Assembly: GCA_902385765.1 (NCBI GenBank)
Contig: CABMGU010000073.1
Location: 1-10,188, forward strand
Source of the DNA: an uncultured archaeon
Lineage (GTDB): Archaea > Nanobdellota > Nanobdellia > Woesearchaeales > ARS49
Direction: 5' to 3'
Length of the DNA stretch: 10,188 nt
Under the pieces are notes generated by a model. The model searched no databases and was not told the DNA's origin. It was given only the letters and a program-made list of their open reading frames with translations. Both the position numbers and the translations under genes were made by a program. How positions within the stretch are numbered: the stretch's first letter is position 1; every line of letters begins with the position of its first letter. Below are positions 1 through 5,278 of this stretch, one piece after another.

Positions 1-1305
1 GACGACAGGCTCTGCTTCAAAAACAACATCAACAGTGCCAAAATCAATATTCTTGGTAAAACGATTCAACTGGTCAACAGAAACAACACCGCCGTTCGCA
101 TTGCCAGCAAACTTAACAGGCAACAAGCCCTTATAATCAATCTTCTGGCTGTTATCCTGCACGCAAACAACAACAGTCGCGCCATTCTCAGCAGCCTGCA
201 AAACATTCTCAAAAGTGCCGGGCAAAACCTGCTTGATATCAACATTACTGATAACAATAACATCATAATTGCCCTCCTGAATAATCGGAGGCTCTGTAAC
301 AACAACATCCAATTCTCCAGAAGCCAGCAACGCATTCCTCAAGTAAGTGGAAGCATTATTGGTAATCAGCAAAACCTTTGCCTTGCCCGCAGCAGGAGCA
401 GACAGATAAGCAACATTATCAACAGCCAAGTCGTCGCTGATTCCCAGCTCAAGCTTGGTAACACCAGGAGGAGTCTTGAAAGAGAAAGTCTCAGTGCCTC
501 CTGCAGGAATTGACAATTTGGTCTGGGAAGAACCAACAAACAGAGGAACATCCAACAGTTCCTTATTATAATTCTTCACATAAACAGTAGACTGGTCATT
601 GCCTGCATCAAGCTGAATAATGCCAACATTTTTTCTATTTGAGGAGCCGATGTTGATGAAATCAACAACCAAGCCCTTGCTCTCCAGAACTTTTTTCGCA
701 ATATCTGGATTCTGGCCCCCTGTATTAATAAAATCGCTGATAACAACAACGCGACCTTCTGATAAGGTTTCGCCAGCCAGAATAACAGCTTCACCAATCT
801 TTGAAACAGTTGACTTCGGCTGCAAAGAGTTCAGGAACTTGTAAGCCTCATCGGCAGATGCGTCCTGCAAAGCAATAAACGGAACGTCTTTTGCCAAAAT
901 GATAGTGTTCTTTGAGCCGAGAACCTTCTTTGCCTGGGCGACAGATAGGTCAAACCTCGACCTTGCGCCCTCCATAGTCTGAGAACTTGCGCTGACATCC
1001 AATACTATGACTGTGTTCGAGGCTGTAACGTCGTGCTCGTAATTGGTGAACGGATGAGAAAATGTTAGTGCAAGACCCAACAGCAATAACAACTGGATGA
1101 TAAAGAGCCAGTCGTGAGTAATCTGCCTCAGAAAACTGGTAAGCTTTCTCGCGCCAGAAGACTTCAGGAAAAACATCAAACTCGGAATCTGAACAAGCTT
1201 AGGCCTGGGACGAATCAAGTAAAGAATGATTAACGGCACTAATACTAACAAAGCCCACAATCCAGCCTGGTTACCTATGCTTATCGGACCTAAAGACAAT
1301 GGCAT
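1..1305 (-). CDS. BatA-like membrane protein with VWA domain (partial, C-terminus outside window)
   Basis: An open frame of 435 codons runs from the ATG at 1305 to the window edge without a stop, so the C-terminus is missing. Residues about 14-31 and 66-82 are hydrophobic membrane spans, separated by a basic stretch, as in the aerotolerance-regulator N-terminal (BatA) family. A von Willebrand A domain follows. Its metal-binding DxSxS motif is D103-S105-S107 (VLDVSASSQ), with T166 and D191 (VISDF) in the places expected for the other metal ligands. The region after residue ~225 looks like a beta-rich extracytoplasmic part. In bacteria such proteins often lie beside MoxR ATPases and DUF58 proteins; any such partner would be outside this window. 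The exact role in archaea is unknown. The start fits the family, with a weak GAGTGA site just upstream and a TATA-like element ~36 bases away. Family call good, function inferred. Confidence 0.82.
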   Translation of the reverse strand, partial: MPLSLGPISIGNQAGLWALLVLVPLIILYLIRPRPKLVQIPSLMFFLKSSGARKLTSFLRQITHDWLFIIQLLLLLGLALTFSHPFTNYEHDVTASNTVIVLDVSASSQTMEGARSRFDLSVAQAKKVLGSKNTIILAKDVPFIALQDASADEAYKFLNSLQPKSTVSKIGEAVILAGETLSEGRVVVISDFINTGGQNPDIAKKVLESKGLVVDFINIGSSNRKNVGIIQLDAGNDQSTVYVKNYNKELLDVPLFVGSSQTKLSIPAGGTETFSFKTPPGVTKLELGISDDLAVDNVAYLSAPAAGKAKVLLITNNASTYLRNALLASGELDVVVTEPPIIQEGNYDVIVISNVDIKQVLPGTFENVLQAAENGATVVVCVQDNSQKIDYKGLLPVKFAGNANGGVVSVDQLNRFTKNIDFGTVDVVFEAEPVV

Positions 1306-1336
1306 GTATCACTCAGTATACTTTTTACTACACTGA

Positions 1337-1343
1337 TTTAAAT
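1337..1343 (-). promoter_or_regulatory. Putative TATA box for the VWA gene
   Basis: TTTAAAT lies about 36 bases upstream of the ATG at 1305. This would place transcription start near 1315 and give a leader of ~10 bases. The match is AT-rich and not unique in this AT-rich gap, so support is modest. Confidence 0.4.
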
Positions 1344-1505
1344 AGTTTGTGTATGATGTTAATACTCTTAACCAAAAGACCAGTATTCTGACTATTAGTT
1401 AATATTGTTGCCAGTTTTAATAATTTCGGCTTTATTTGTTTTCATATGGAAAATAAATAAGGTGCGTTATTTGTTACCACTCTTAGGTGACTATAAAACG
1501 AAAGG

Positions 1506-1514
1506 TTTATATAT
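1506..1514 (+). promoter_or_regulatory. TATA box for the 1550 operon
   Basis: TTTATATAT is a strong archaeal TATA element, centred ~40 bases before the ATG at 1550. It predicts transcription start around 1535, just before the ribosome binding site. It therefore argues against the upstream in-frame ATG at 1487, which lies before the promoter. Confidence 0.68.
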
Positions 1515-1537
1515 GGAAAAGGCTTAATCCGGTTATC

Positions 1538-1544
1538 GAGGTGG
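1538..1544 (+). promoter_or_regulatory. Ribosome binding site GAGGTGG
   Basis: GAGGTGG matches the archaeal anti-Shine-Dalgarno complement and sits 5 bases before the ATG at 1550. With the TATA box it fixes 1550 as the start rather than the ATG at 1487. Confidence 0.75.
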
Positions 1545-1549
1545 TAAAA

Positions 1550-2029
1550 ATGATACCAACATATGAACGACAAAACAAGTGGATAAAGGATTACCTTCAG
1601 CCGTTAGTCGAAGGAAGACTAGGCGATTTTGCAAAAAATTACAGAGAAAACAGACGAGACGCACTCAGAGCAGACATGCAAAAAGCAGGAGTATTTGACT
1701 CATTACAAAAACTTGAAAGAGAAGGACCTGAATGCGACAAACCATTCAGAGAATTCGCTGATGCTGTAAGACGAAAATACGTCAGTGTCTGTTCCAAATA
1801 CGATTCTGTCTCAATACTCGGAGAAGAATTAGGCGGACCAGGCATTGGACCTGCCTTCATTAATAATTTATACCTCCCTTTTTGCTTAAGTTTACGTTCC
1901 TATTACGAACGAGGCAGAACAACCAAACCTGATGAAGAGACTTTACAAATGATCTTTGATATTCGGAGAGTTTCAGAAGAACGCCATGACTACCACCCTC
2001 CACGAGGACCGCCAGCAGCGGCTGCATAG
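1550..2029 (+). CDS. Hypothetical protein, 159 aa, first gene of a two-gene operon
   Basis: I do not recognise this protein. It is soluble, with no signal peptide or membrane span. The N-terminal half is highly charged and looks helical (residues ~1-80, rich in Arg, Lys, Glu and Asp). A glycine-rich loop, GEELGGPGIGPAF, lies near residues 91-103, followed by a more hydrophobic segment and another charged helix. It contains two cysteines. The C-terminus ends in a Pro/Ala tail (PPRGPPAAAA), and the downstream protein ends similarly (QPPAA). The TAG stop overlaps the ribosome binding site of the next gene (AGGTGA), so the two are almost certainly co-transcribed and may act together. The start at 1550 is chosen from the TATA box and GAGGTGG site. 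Coding is well supported by codon pattern and signals; function is unknown. Confidence 0.8.
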   Translation: MIPTYERQNKWIKDYLQPLVEGRLGDFAKNYRENRRDALRADMQKAGVFDSLQKLEREGPECDKPFREFADAVRRKYVSVCSKYDSVSILGEELGGPGIGPAFINNLYLPFCLSLRSYYERGRTTKPDEETLQMIFDIRRVSEERHDYHPPRGPPAAAA

Positions 2030-2039
2030 GTGAACAAAA

Positions 2040-2300
2040 ATGACAGACGACGAAAAACCAAAGGAAGAAAAGCGCGGACAATTTCCAATATCAGGGAACC
2101 TCGGATCATCATATGCGTTAACTCCCCGAGACCAAATTGAAAAAAAGATAGATGCTATGAATGAGATCATTGGACTGCCTGACCAACCTGCTTCCCTTAA
2201 ATGCGACAAATGCCCGTTAACACCTGAAAGCGATGAATGCAAACTATACAGGCAGAACTTTGACGTCTGCGAAAGATACAAACAGCCACCGGCTGCGTAA
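2040..2300 (+). CDS. Small four-cysteine protein, 86 aa, second gene of operon
   Basis: Function not recognised. The first ~20 residues are charged and probably disordered (MTDDEKPKEEKRG). Residues ~54-76 hold four cysteines spaced C-x2-C-x8-C-x9-C (CDKCPLTPESDECK, then a Cys in NFDVC). This is consistent with a small metal site, zinc or iron-sulphur, but matches no family I can name. The protein ends in QPPAA, echoing the PPAAAA tail of the gene before it. Its AGGTGA ribosome binding site overlaps the upstream TAG, and only 10 bases separate the two genes, so they form an operon. T-rich tracts right after the stop look like an archaeal terminator. It could be a partner or regulator of the 1550 product; that is inference from position only. 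Confidence 0.78.
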   Translation: MTDDEKPKEEKRGQFPISGNLGSSYALTPRDQIEKKIDAMNEIIGLPDQPASLKCDKCPLTPESDECKLYRQNFDVCERYKQPPAA

Positions 2301-2301
2301 A

Positions 2302-2315
2302 TTTTTTCTATTTTT
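2302..2315 (+). terminator. Poly-T terminator of the 1550-2300 operon
   Basis: Two T tracts (6 and 5 T) follow the TAA at 2298-2300 within 15 bases. Archaeal RNA polymerase terminates at such tracts. They lie just before the convergent RelE gene's end at 2326. Confidence 0.55.
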
Positions 2316-2325
2316 CAGTTATATT

Positions 2326-2571
2326 CTATTGCTCATCCTTATGATACAAATCCAACAGAATCACCTTGTTCTCCTCTGGAATAAAGGCATAAGACAATCG
2401 AAAAGGCTTAACATATAATTCACGCGTTCCCTTCCTAGCAAACCTCATCGGCTTGCCGATTTCAGGATTATTGATTATCTTCCTTATCTGCACCTTGAGC
2501 TTTTCTTTCAAAGCAGAATCAATCTTTTGAAAAAGCCTCTCAAAATGAGAGTCAAAATCAACCACTACCAT
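2326..2571 (-). CDS. RelE/ParE-family toxin of a type II toxin-antitoxin module
   Basis: This 81-residue protein matches the RelE superfamily in length and motif order. It has an N-terminal strand and helix (VVVDFDSHFERLFQKI), a second helix ending in NNPEIGKPM, the strand pair RKGTRELYVKPFRLSYAF, and a C-terminal strand ending LLDLYHKDEQ. The basic residues in RKGTREL and the C-terminal YHKDEQ are typical of archaeal RelE-like mRNA interferases, which cut mRNA on the ribosome. The gene looks intact. Its ATG overlaps the last codons of the AbrB antitoxin by 7 bases (ATGGTAG), so the two are translationally coupled, antitoxin first. Family assignment is strong; ribonuclease activity and target are inferred. 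Confidence 0.88.
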   Translation of the reverse strand: MVVVDFDSHFERLFQKIDSALKEKLKVQIRKIINNPEIGKPMRFARKGTRELYVKPFRLSYAFIPEENKVILLDLYHKDEQ

Positions 2572-2831
2572 TTCTCAAGTTCCTTCAAGAATTCATCAGC
2601 GCGCACTGATTTGAACTGCCCTTTTTCATACCTTTTCCACGCCTCTTCAGTCCGCCTGGCAAACTCGAGATCGTCCTTCAGGCTTTTGTCCAATTCAGTA
2701 GCTTTCTTCAAAATAAGCTGCTGGTTGTTCTTAATAACAAGAAGCTGTTCCCCTTCTTCGATATCCTCTCTAAGCTCGGAAGGAATGACAACCTGACCCT
2801 TCGAGCTCATCTTAGTAAGCGCAATTTCCAT
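2565..2831 (-). CDS. AbrB/SpoVT-family antitoxin (partner of RelE-like toxin)
   Basis: An 88-residue protein with an N-terminal swapped-hairpin AbrB DNA-binding domain at residues ~3-48 (KMSSKGQVVIPSELRE, then GEQLLVIKNNQQLILKK). A charged helical C-terminal region follows, which would wrap and neutralise the toxin. The start is set at 2831 because an AGGTGA ribosome binding site lies 4 bases upstream; a longer frame reaching 2852 would include that site and part of the operator. Its promoter has a TATA box at 2864-2872 and a palindrome at 2844-2859. The same palindrome occurs twice before the divergent AbrB gene at 2994, so this protein is likely an autorepressor and may repress its neighbour as well. 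The unusual point is AbrB paired with RelE, rather than the more common RHH or HTH antitoxin. Confidence 0.87.
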   Translation of the reverse strand: MEIALTKMSSKGQVVIPSELREDIEEGEQLLVIKNNQQLILKKATELDKSLKDDLEFARRTEEAWKRYEKGQFKSVRADEFLKELEKW

Positions 2832-2835
2832 ATTC

Positions 2836-2841
2836 TCACCT
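2836..2841 (-). promoter_or_regulatory. Ribosome binding site AGGTGA of the AbrB-RelE operon
   Basis: AGGTGA sits 4 bases upstream of the ATG at 2831 and decides this start over the in-frame ATG at 2852, which lies upstream of it. Confidence 0.72.
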
Positions 2842-2843
2842 AA

Positions 2844-2859
2844 GTAAGACACATCTTAC
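2844..2859. promoter_or_regulatory. Operator palindrome, copy 1 (AbrB-RelE promoter)
   Basis: GTAAGACACATCTTAC has 6-bp perfect arms (GTAAGA/TCTTAC) and lies between the TATA box and the ribosome binding site of the leftward operon, covering the expected transcription start. It is closely related to the two palindromes at 2946 and 2964. Confidence 0.72.
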
Positions 2860-2863
2860 CAAG

Positions 2864-2872
2864 TATATAAAA
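2864..2872 (-). promoter_or_regulatory. TATA box of the AbrB-RelE operon
   Basis: Read on the minus strand this is TTTTATATA, centred ~37 bases upstream of the ATG at 2831, predicting transcription start near 2842, at the edge of operator copy 1. Confidence 0.65.
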
Positions 2873-2938
2873 CTTTCTATCCGCCGAAAATCTACGACCA
2901 CAATCTGGCAAAACACTTCTTCTGACAAAATAGCAAAG

Positions 2939-2948
2939 TTTATATATA
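2939..2948 (+). promoter_or_regulatory. TATA box of the orphan AbrB gene
   Basis: TTTATATATA, preceded by a purine-rich AAAG as in a BRE element, lies ~51 bases upstream of the ATG at 2994. It predicts initiation near 2969, inside operator copy 3. Operator copy 2 overlaps its right end. Confidence 0.68.
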
Positions 2949-2961
2949 AGACTGGTCTTAT
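2946..2961. promoter_or_regulatory. Operator palindrome, copy 2
   Basis: ATAAGACTGGTCTTAT is a perfect 7+2+7 inverted repeat that overlaps the end of the TATA box. Binding there should block TBP or polymerase recruitment. Confidence 0.75.
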
Positions 2962-2963
2962 AG

Positions 2964-2979
2964 ATAAGATGTATCTTAT
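2964..2979. promoter_or_regulatory. Operator palindrome, copy 3
   Basis: ATAAGATGTATCTTAT is a perfect 7+2+7 inverted repeat. Its centre is 18 bp from that of copy 2, and it covers the predicted transcription start. Two adjacent sites suggest cooperative binding of AbrB-type dimers. Confidence 0.75.
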
Positions 2980-2981
2980 TT

Positions 2982-2986
2982 GGAGG
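2982..2986 (+). promoter_or_regulatory. Ribosome binding site GGAGG of the orphan AbrB gene
   Basis: GGAGG lies 7 bases before the ATG at 2994, directly after operator copy 3. Confidence 0.7.
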
Positions 2987-2993
2987 CTGAAAT

Positions 2994-3251
2994 ATGACTG
3001 AAATAATTGAGATGGGAACTGTAAGTTCGAGAGGACAAATATGCATACCCAACGACATAAGAGATGAAATGGGGCTGAAAGAAGGAAACAAAGTATTATT
3101 TGTACTGCAGGATGAATCGCTCTTAGTCAAAAAAGTAACCCTGCAAAGTTTTGCAGAAATCACCAAGCCGTTAAAAGAAGCGGCAAAAAGAGCAGGATTC
3201 AAGGAATCTGAAGCAGACGGCATAGTGCACAGGTCCAGACAAAGAAGATGA
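2994..3251 (+). CDS. AbrB/SpoVT-family antitoxin-like regulator, apparently without an intact toxin
   Basis: An 85-residue protein. Residues ~4-48 form an AbrB swapped-hairpin domain (GTVSSRGQICIPNDIRDEMG, then NKVLFVLQDESLLVKK). The C-terminal part (FAEITKPLKEAAKRAGFKESEADGIVHRSR) is the helical tail seen in AbrB antitoxins that precede PIN-domain toxins. The expected toxin frame is absent: the ATG overlapping the TGA opens only 14 codons. The gene is divergent from the AbrB-RelE pair, and the 162-bp gap between them holds three copies of one palindrome, two of them over this promoter. It is probably an autorepressor that can also bind the neighbour's site. It may survive as an anti-addiction antitoxin or a plain regulator; that is inference. 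Confidence 0.86.
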   Translation: MTEIIEMGTVSSRGQICIPNDIRDEMGLKEGNKVLFVLQDESLLVKKVTLQSFAEITKPLKEAAKRAGFKESEADGIVHRSRQRR

Positions 3252-3292
3252 ATATTAAAATAATCAGTCCGAATGAATTCTTGACAAAATAA
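3248..3292 (+). pseudogene. Possible PIN-toxin (VapC-like) remnant, 14 codons
   Basis: An ATG overlapping the AbrB stop (ATGA) opens a 14-residue frame, MNIKIISPNEFLTK, then TAA. The short pattern I-K-I-(I)-(S/T)-P-x-E-F-L is typical of the extreme C-terminus of PIN-domain toxins that pair with AbrB antitoxins. The position and ATGA overlap are exactly where such a toxin should start. The PIN catalytic acidic residues are all missing. An internal deletion that kept the start and the tail would explain it. So short a match may be chance. Confidence 0.4.
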
Positions 3293-3301
3293 AAAAAATT
3301 T
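3286..3301 (-). terminator. Poly-T terminator of the Cys-rich gene
   Basis: On the minus strand the TAA of the Cys-rich gene leads directly into AAATTTTTTTTATTTT, an archaeal-type T-tract terminator. It lies between two convergent genes and ends about 35 bases from the AbrB stop. Confidence 0.6.
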
Positions 3302-4091
3302 ATCCTTTAAAGAAGGACATAATCTTTGACCAGACGCCCTGCTTTGCAGGCATCGGCTCCGGCATCTTCTGAACAGCAATCGGCTCACGCACTTCTGCCT
3401 TAGCAACCTGACTGACATCTGCCCGAGCAACCTTCGTCACAGTCGGCTGAGGCGCTACCTGAGGCTTGCATTTCTCGCCATCACATTTGACAGGCTGAAC
3501 AGGCCGGCACTGGTCAAGGCAGTCAACAACAATCTTTGAACATTCAGACTTACCAGTAACCTTGCACTGGAAATAACCCTTCACGCACTCAGTCTCGCAG
3601 CCATAATCAGGACAGATGCACGCAGGGCACCCAGCAGAACCGCAGGAATTCAAACAAGAATCAATCTTCATCTTGCACGAAGCATCATCGACGTTGTATT
3701 TTGCACATTCATCTCTAATCATCCCGCATTTATCCTGACACGAATACGCAACAGGAGGCACAACAGTGGGTGGCTGAGGAGCAACAGCCGTTGCCACAGG
3801 CATAGGCTCAGCACTTGGCAAAGGAGTAACGCGCATGGTCACGGCAGGCTGAGACGTTATAACCTGAGTCGCAACAGCAGTCACGCCTTTAACATCAGCA
3901 TCAACCAAAGACGGCTCTGGCTGAGTCCTGCACTGCAAAACACAAATGTTAACACATTTCTCAGCAGTATACTTCTGAGTGCACTCCTTCTTGCACGCAT
4001 CATAACAAGTATCGTACGAAGTCGTAATCGCGGTAGTAATCGCAAAAACAGAAACAGCACATAACAACAACATCAAAACAAATTTTTTCAT
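3300..4091 (-). CDS. Exported cysteine-rich protein with Pro/Ala linkers
   Basis: A 263-residue protein with an N-terminal signal sequence (MKKFVLMLLLCAVSVFA, cleavage plausible after A17). The mature part holds 23 cysteines in two blocks. Block one, residues ~29-54, has the pattern C-x3-C-x3-C-x8-C-x3-C-x3-C, which suggests a disulphide-pinned helical hairpin. Block two, residues ~118-208, has 17 cysteines, including CGSAGCPACICPDYGC. The blocks are joined by a Pro/Ala/Val-rich linker (residues ~57-115), and a second such linker precedes a short amphipathic C-terminus (VWSKIMSFFKG). I do not recognise a named family; a surface-exposed or periplasm-like disulphide-rich protein is the reasonable reading. 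The start at 4091 is set by a GAGGTG site 7 bases upstream; an in-frame ATG at 4106 precedes that site. It has its own promoter. Confidence 0.83.
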   Translation of the reverse strand: MKKFVLMLLLCAVSVFAITTAITTSYDTCYDACKKECTQKYTAEKCVNICVLQCRTQPEPSLVDADVKGVTAVATQVITSQPAVTMRVTPLPSAEPMPVATAVAPQPPTVVPPVAYSCQDKCGMIRDECAKYNVDDASCKMKIDSCLNSCGSAGCPACICPDYGCETECVKGYFQCKVTGKSECSKIVVDCLDQCRPVQPVKCDGEKCKPQVAPQPTVTKVARADVSQVAKAEVREPIAVQKMPEPMPAKQGVWSKIMSFFKG

Positions 4092-4098
4092 AAAGATA

Positions 4099-4104
4099 CA
4101 CCTC
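4099..4104 (-). promoter_or_regulatory. Ribosome binding site GAGGTG of the Cys-rich gene
   Basis: GAGGTG sits 7 bases upstream of the ATG at 4091 and decides this start over the in-frame ATG at 4106, which would be too far upstream and would lack a site. Confidence 0.72.
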
Positions 4105-4125
4105 AAATACAGAAAACAATACCAG

Positions 4126-4133
4126 TATAAAAA
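4126..4133 (-). promoter_or_regulatory. TATA box of the Cys-rich gene
   Basis: Minus-strand TTTTTATA lies ~38 bases upstream of the ATG at 4091 and ends just after the stop of the HEPN gene (4135). The Cys-rich gene is therefore probably transcribed separately from the MNT-HEPN operon. Confidence 0.58.
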
Positions 4134-4134
4134 G

Positions 4135-4623
4135 TTAAGCAGATTTTATAGGTATTCCTCGTTCCAATACGAGTCTTATGTTTTTGAGGAATGTCAAGGC
4201 ATTATTAATCGATTGTTCCGCAGGCTCTTTATTTGCCTGCGGGATTGTTTGATACGTAAAATGCCCCCTTTTCCACTTTTCATCCTTGAAAATCTGCAAT
4301 AACTCGTCGGCCCTGACAATCATCCTTTGGTAAATCCTCAGCAATTCCACGTCAAGAACTCCTGTCTTAACAAAATTCTCCTCAAATGCCTCGTACGTCT
4401 TCTTGTGAACATCCGGCATTTCTGTCTTGATGCCCTTGGAAAGCAGCATAGCTTTTGCAGTGAAAAAGACTGCATAATATGAATGGGAAATGACCGAACT
4501 ATAAAATGTGGACTCTTCTTCAAGCTCAAAATACTTCTTTGCCTCTTTTTCTTCAGTTATCTTTTTAAGTATTTTTGCCACTTGGAGTTCATTCTCTCCC
4601 CTTTCAAGATAAATTCTTATCAT
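4135..4623 (-). CDS. HEPN-domain protein, partner of the MNT nucleotidyltransferase
   Basis: A 162-residue, mostly helical protein of the HEPN superfamily. It has the N-terminal helix with YLERGENELQVAKIL, the signature second helix SHSYYAVFFTAKAMLLSKGI (residues ~46-65), a VHKKTYEAFEENFV segment, and a late helix ending KWKRGHFTYQTIP. HEPN partners of MNT proteins are typically RNase toxins with an R-x4-6-H motif. I cannot find that spacing; the nearest match is R119-G-H121-F-T-Y124. Catalytic status is therefore open. The gene overlaps the end of the nucleotidyltransferase gene by 20 bases, with ATG 4623 chosen; a GTG at 4632 is an alternative start. The arrangement fits MNT-HEPN toxin-antitoxin or abortive-infection modules. 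Family call firm, activity uncertain. Confidence 0.83.
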   Translation of the reverse strand: MIRIYLERGENELQVAKILKKITEEKEAKKYFELEEESTFYSSVISHSYYAVFFTAKAMLLSKGIKTEMPDVHKKTYEAFEENFVKTGVLDVELLRIYQRMIVRADELLQIFKDEKWKRGHFTYQTIPQANKEPAEQSINNALTFLKNIRLVLERGIPIKSA

Positions 4624-5233
4624 TAAATCCACGTTCCAATGCCTCGTTTATTATTTGATAATATGCTTCAGCGCCGTGAAGAATGAGATTATTTTTCGCG
4701 ATTTCCTTTCCATAATTTGCCTGCTTGCTGAGAAGCATTTCCAGAAATTCCGACTTCCTGAAGACGTAAAGATGAATTTCTGGAACACTTAGCTCACAGG
4801 TGAATCGCAATTGGGCATATATGCTCTTCGCCTCTTCTGCATCATCAATAATGACAACAACATCGATATCGGAGCCTTTTTTCTGAGCATTTTTAGCATA
4901 GCTGCCGGTTACAATAAAAATGTAGAACGGCGTTGGAACTTTTTCTGCAGCTTTTTGCAGGTTTTGATAAGGCAAAGCCCTGTTCCAGGCAAGATGCTCG
5001 GCGACAAGGGCAGAATAAGCCTGCGCCTTTAGACTACAAAGATTCGATATGTACAGAATGACATTCCCTGCTTTTTCTTCCCGTAGAATTTCCTCCTTGA
5101 CCAGTTTCTTAAGAACGGCGAAAACGTAACTCTTAGAGCTCTTTTTGCACAACTCCTTAATCTCCTTAAACGTGAAACTCTTCCATGGCGAGCCGATAAA
5201 CGGCACCAATAACTGATGTTCTTTCTTTATCAT
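4604..5233 (-). CDS. HTH-MNT nucleotidyltransferase (antitoxin of MNT-HEPN module)
   Basis: A 209-residue fusion. Residues ~1-65 form a winged helix-turn-helix (SFTFKEIKELCKKSSKSYVFAVLKKLVKEEILRE, then a wing GNVILYIS). Residues ~100-165 form a minimal nucleotidyltransferase with the catalytic G110-S111-x10-D122-x-D124 motif (GSYAKNAQKKGSDIDV). The acidic residue in PEIHLYVF (E152) is a candidate third carboxylate. MNT enzymes of this kind silence HEPN toxins by adding AMP units. The HTH domain suggests that it also represses its own operon, and two direct repeats, each with a CCTAA-NN-TTAGG palindrome, lie between its TATA box and start codon. An AGGGGA ribosome binding site overlaps the nearer repeat. 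The active site looks complete. It precedes and overlaps the HEPN gene. Confidence 0.86.
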   Translation of the reverse strand: MIKKEHQLLVPFIGSPWKSFTFKEIKELCKKSSKSYVFAVLKKLVKEEILREEKAGNVILYISNLCSLKAQAYSALVAEHLAWNRALPYQNLQKAAEKVPTPFYIFIVTGSYAKNAQKKGSDIDVVVIIDDAEEAKSIYAQLRFTCELSVPEIHLYVFRKSEFLEMLLSKQANYGKEIAKNNLILHGAEAYYQIINEALERGFNDKNLS

Positions 5234-5236
5234 TTT

Positions 5237-5256
5237 CCCCTAATTTTAGGTATAAT
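5237..5256. repeat. Operator repeat A of the MNT-HEPN operon
   Basis: A 20-bp unit (CCCCTAATTTTAGGTATAAT) that matches the unit at 5259-5278 at 19 of 20 positions. It contains the palindrome CCTAA-TT-TTAGG (5239-5250). It starts 3 bases upstream of the ATG at 5233, so it covers the leader and ribosome binding site. Confidence 0.75.
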
Positions 5257-5258
5257 CC

Positions 5259-5278
5259 CCCCTAATTTTAGGTATTAT
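5259..5278. repeat. Operator repeat B of the MNT-HEPN operon
   Basis: The second copy (CCCCTAATTTTAGGTATTAT), with its palindrome at 5261-5272, is offset 22 bp from copy A, about two helical turns. It touches the TATA box. Together the two copies bracket the predicted transcription start near 5255. Confidence 0.75.

Larger units (their letters stand above)
1306..1549. other. Divergent intergenic region (244 bp)
   Basis: This gap holds the promoters of the VWA gene (leftward) and the 1550 gene (rightward). A small perfect inverted repeat, AAATAA-GGTGCG-TTATTT, lies at 1455-1472, about 35 bases upstream of the rightward TATA box. It could be an operator, but AT-rich arms of this size also arise by chance. 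GTTAATA occurs twice, at 1358 and 1398. I see no coding region, tRNA or clear small RNA. Confidence 0.5.

Noticed and set aside
1455..1472. AAATAA-GGTGCG-TTATTT hairpin as an RNA gene or terminator
   Set aside because: The arms are short and AT-only and no transcript is expected to end here; kept only as a note on the intergenic region.
1487..1549. Longer start for the first unknown gene
   Set aside because: This ATG lies upstream of the strong TATA box, whereas 1550 has a well-spaced GAGGTGG site.
2840..3430. 196-codon open frame on the minus strand covering the AbrB promoter region and the orphan AbrB gene
   Set aside because: It is antisense to a clear AbrB gene, spans two promoters and three operators, and its translation has no domain-like pattern.
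5237..5278. CRISPR-like repeats
   Set aside because: There are only two 20-bp copies separated by 2 bp, inside a promoter; operator repeats explain them better.
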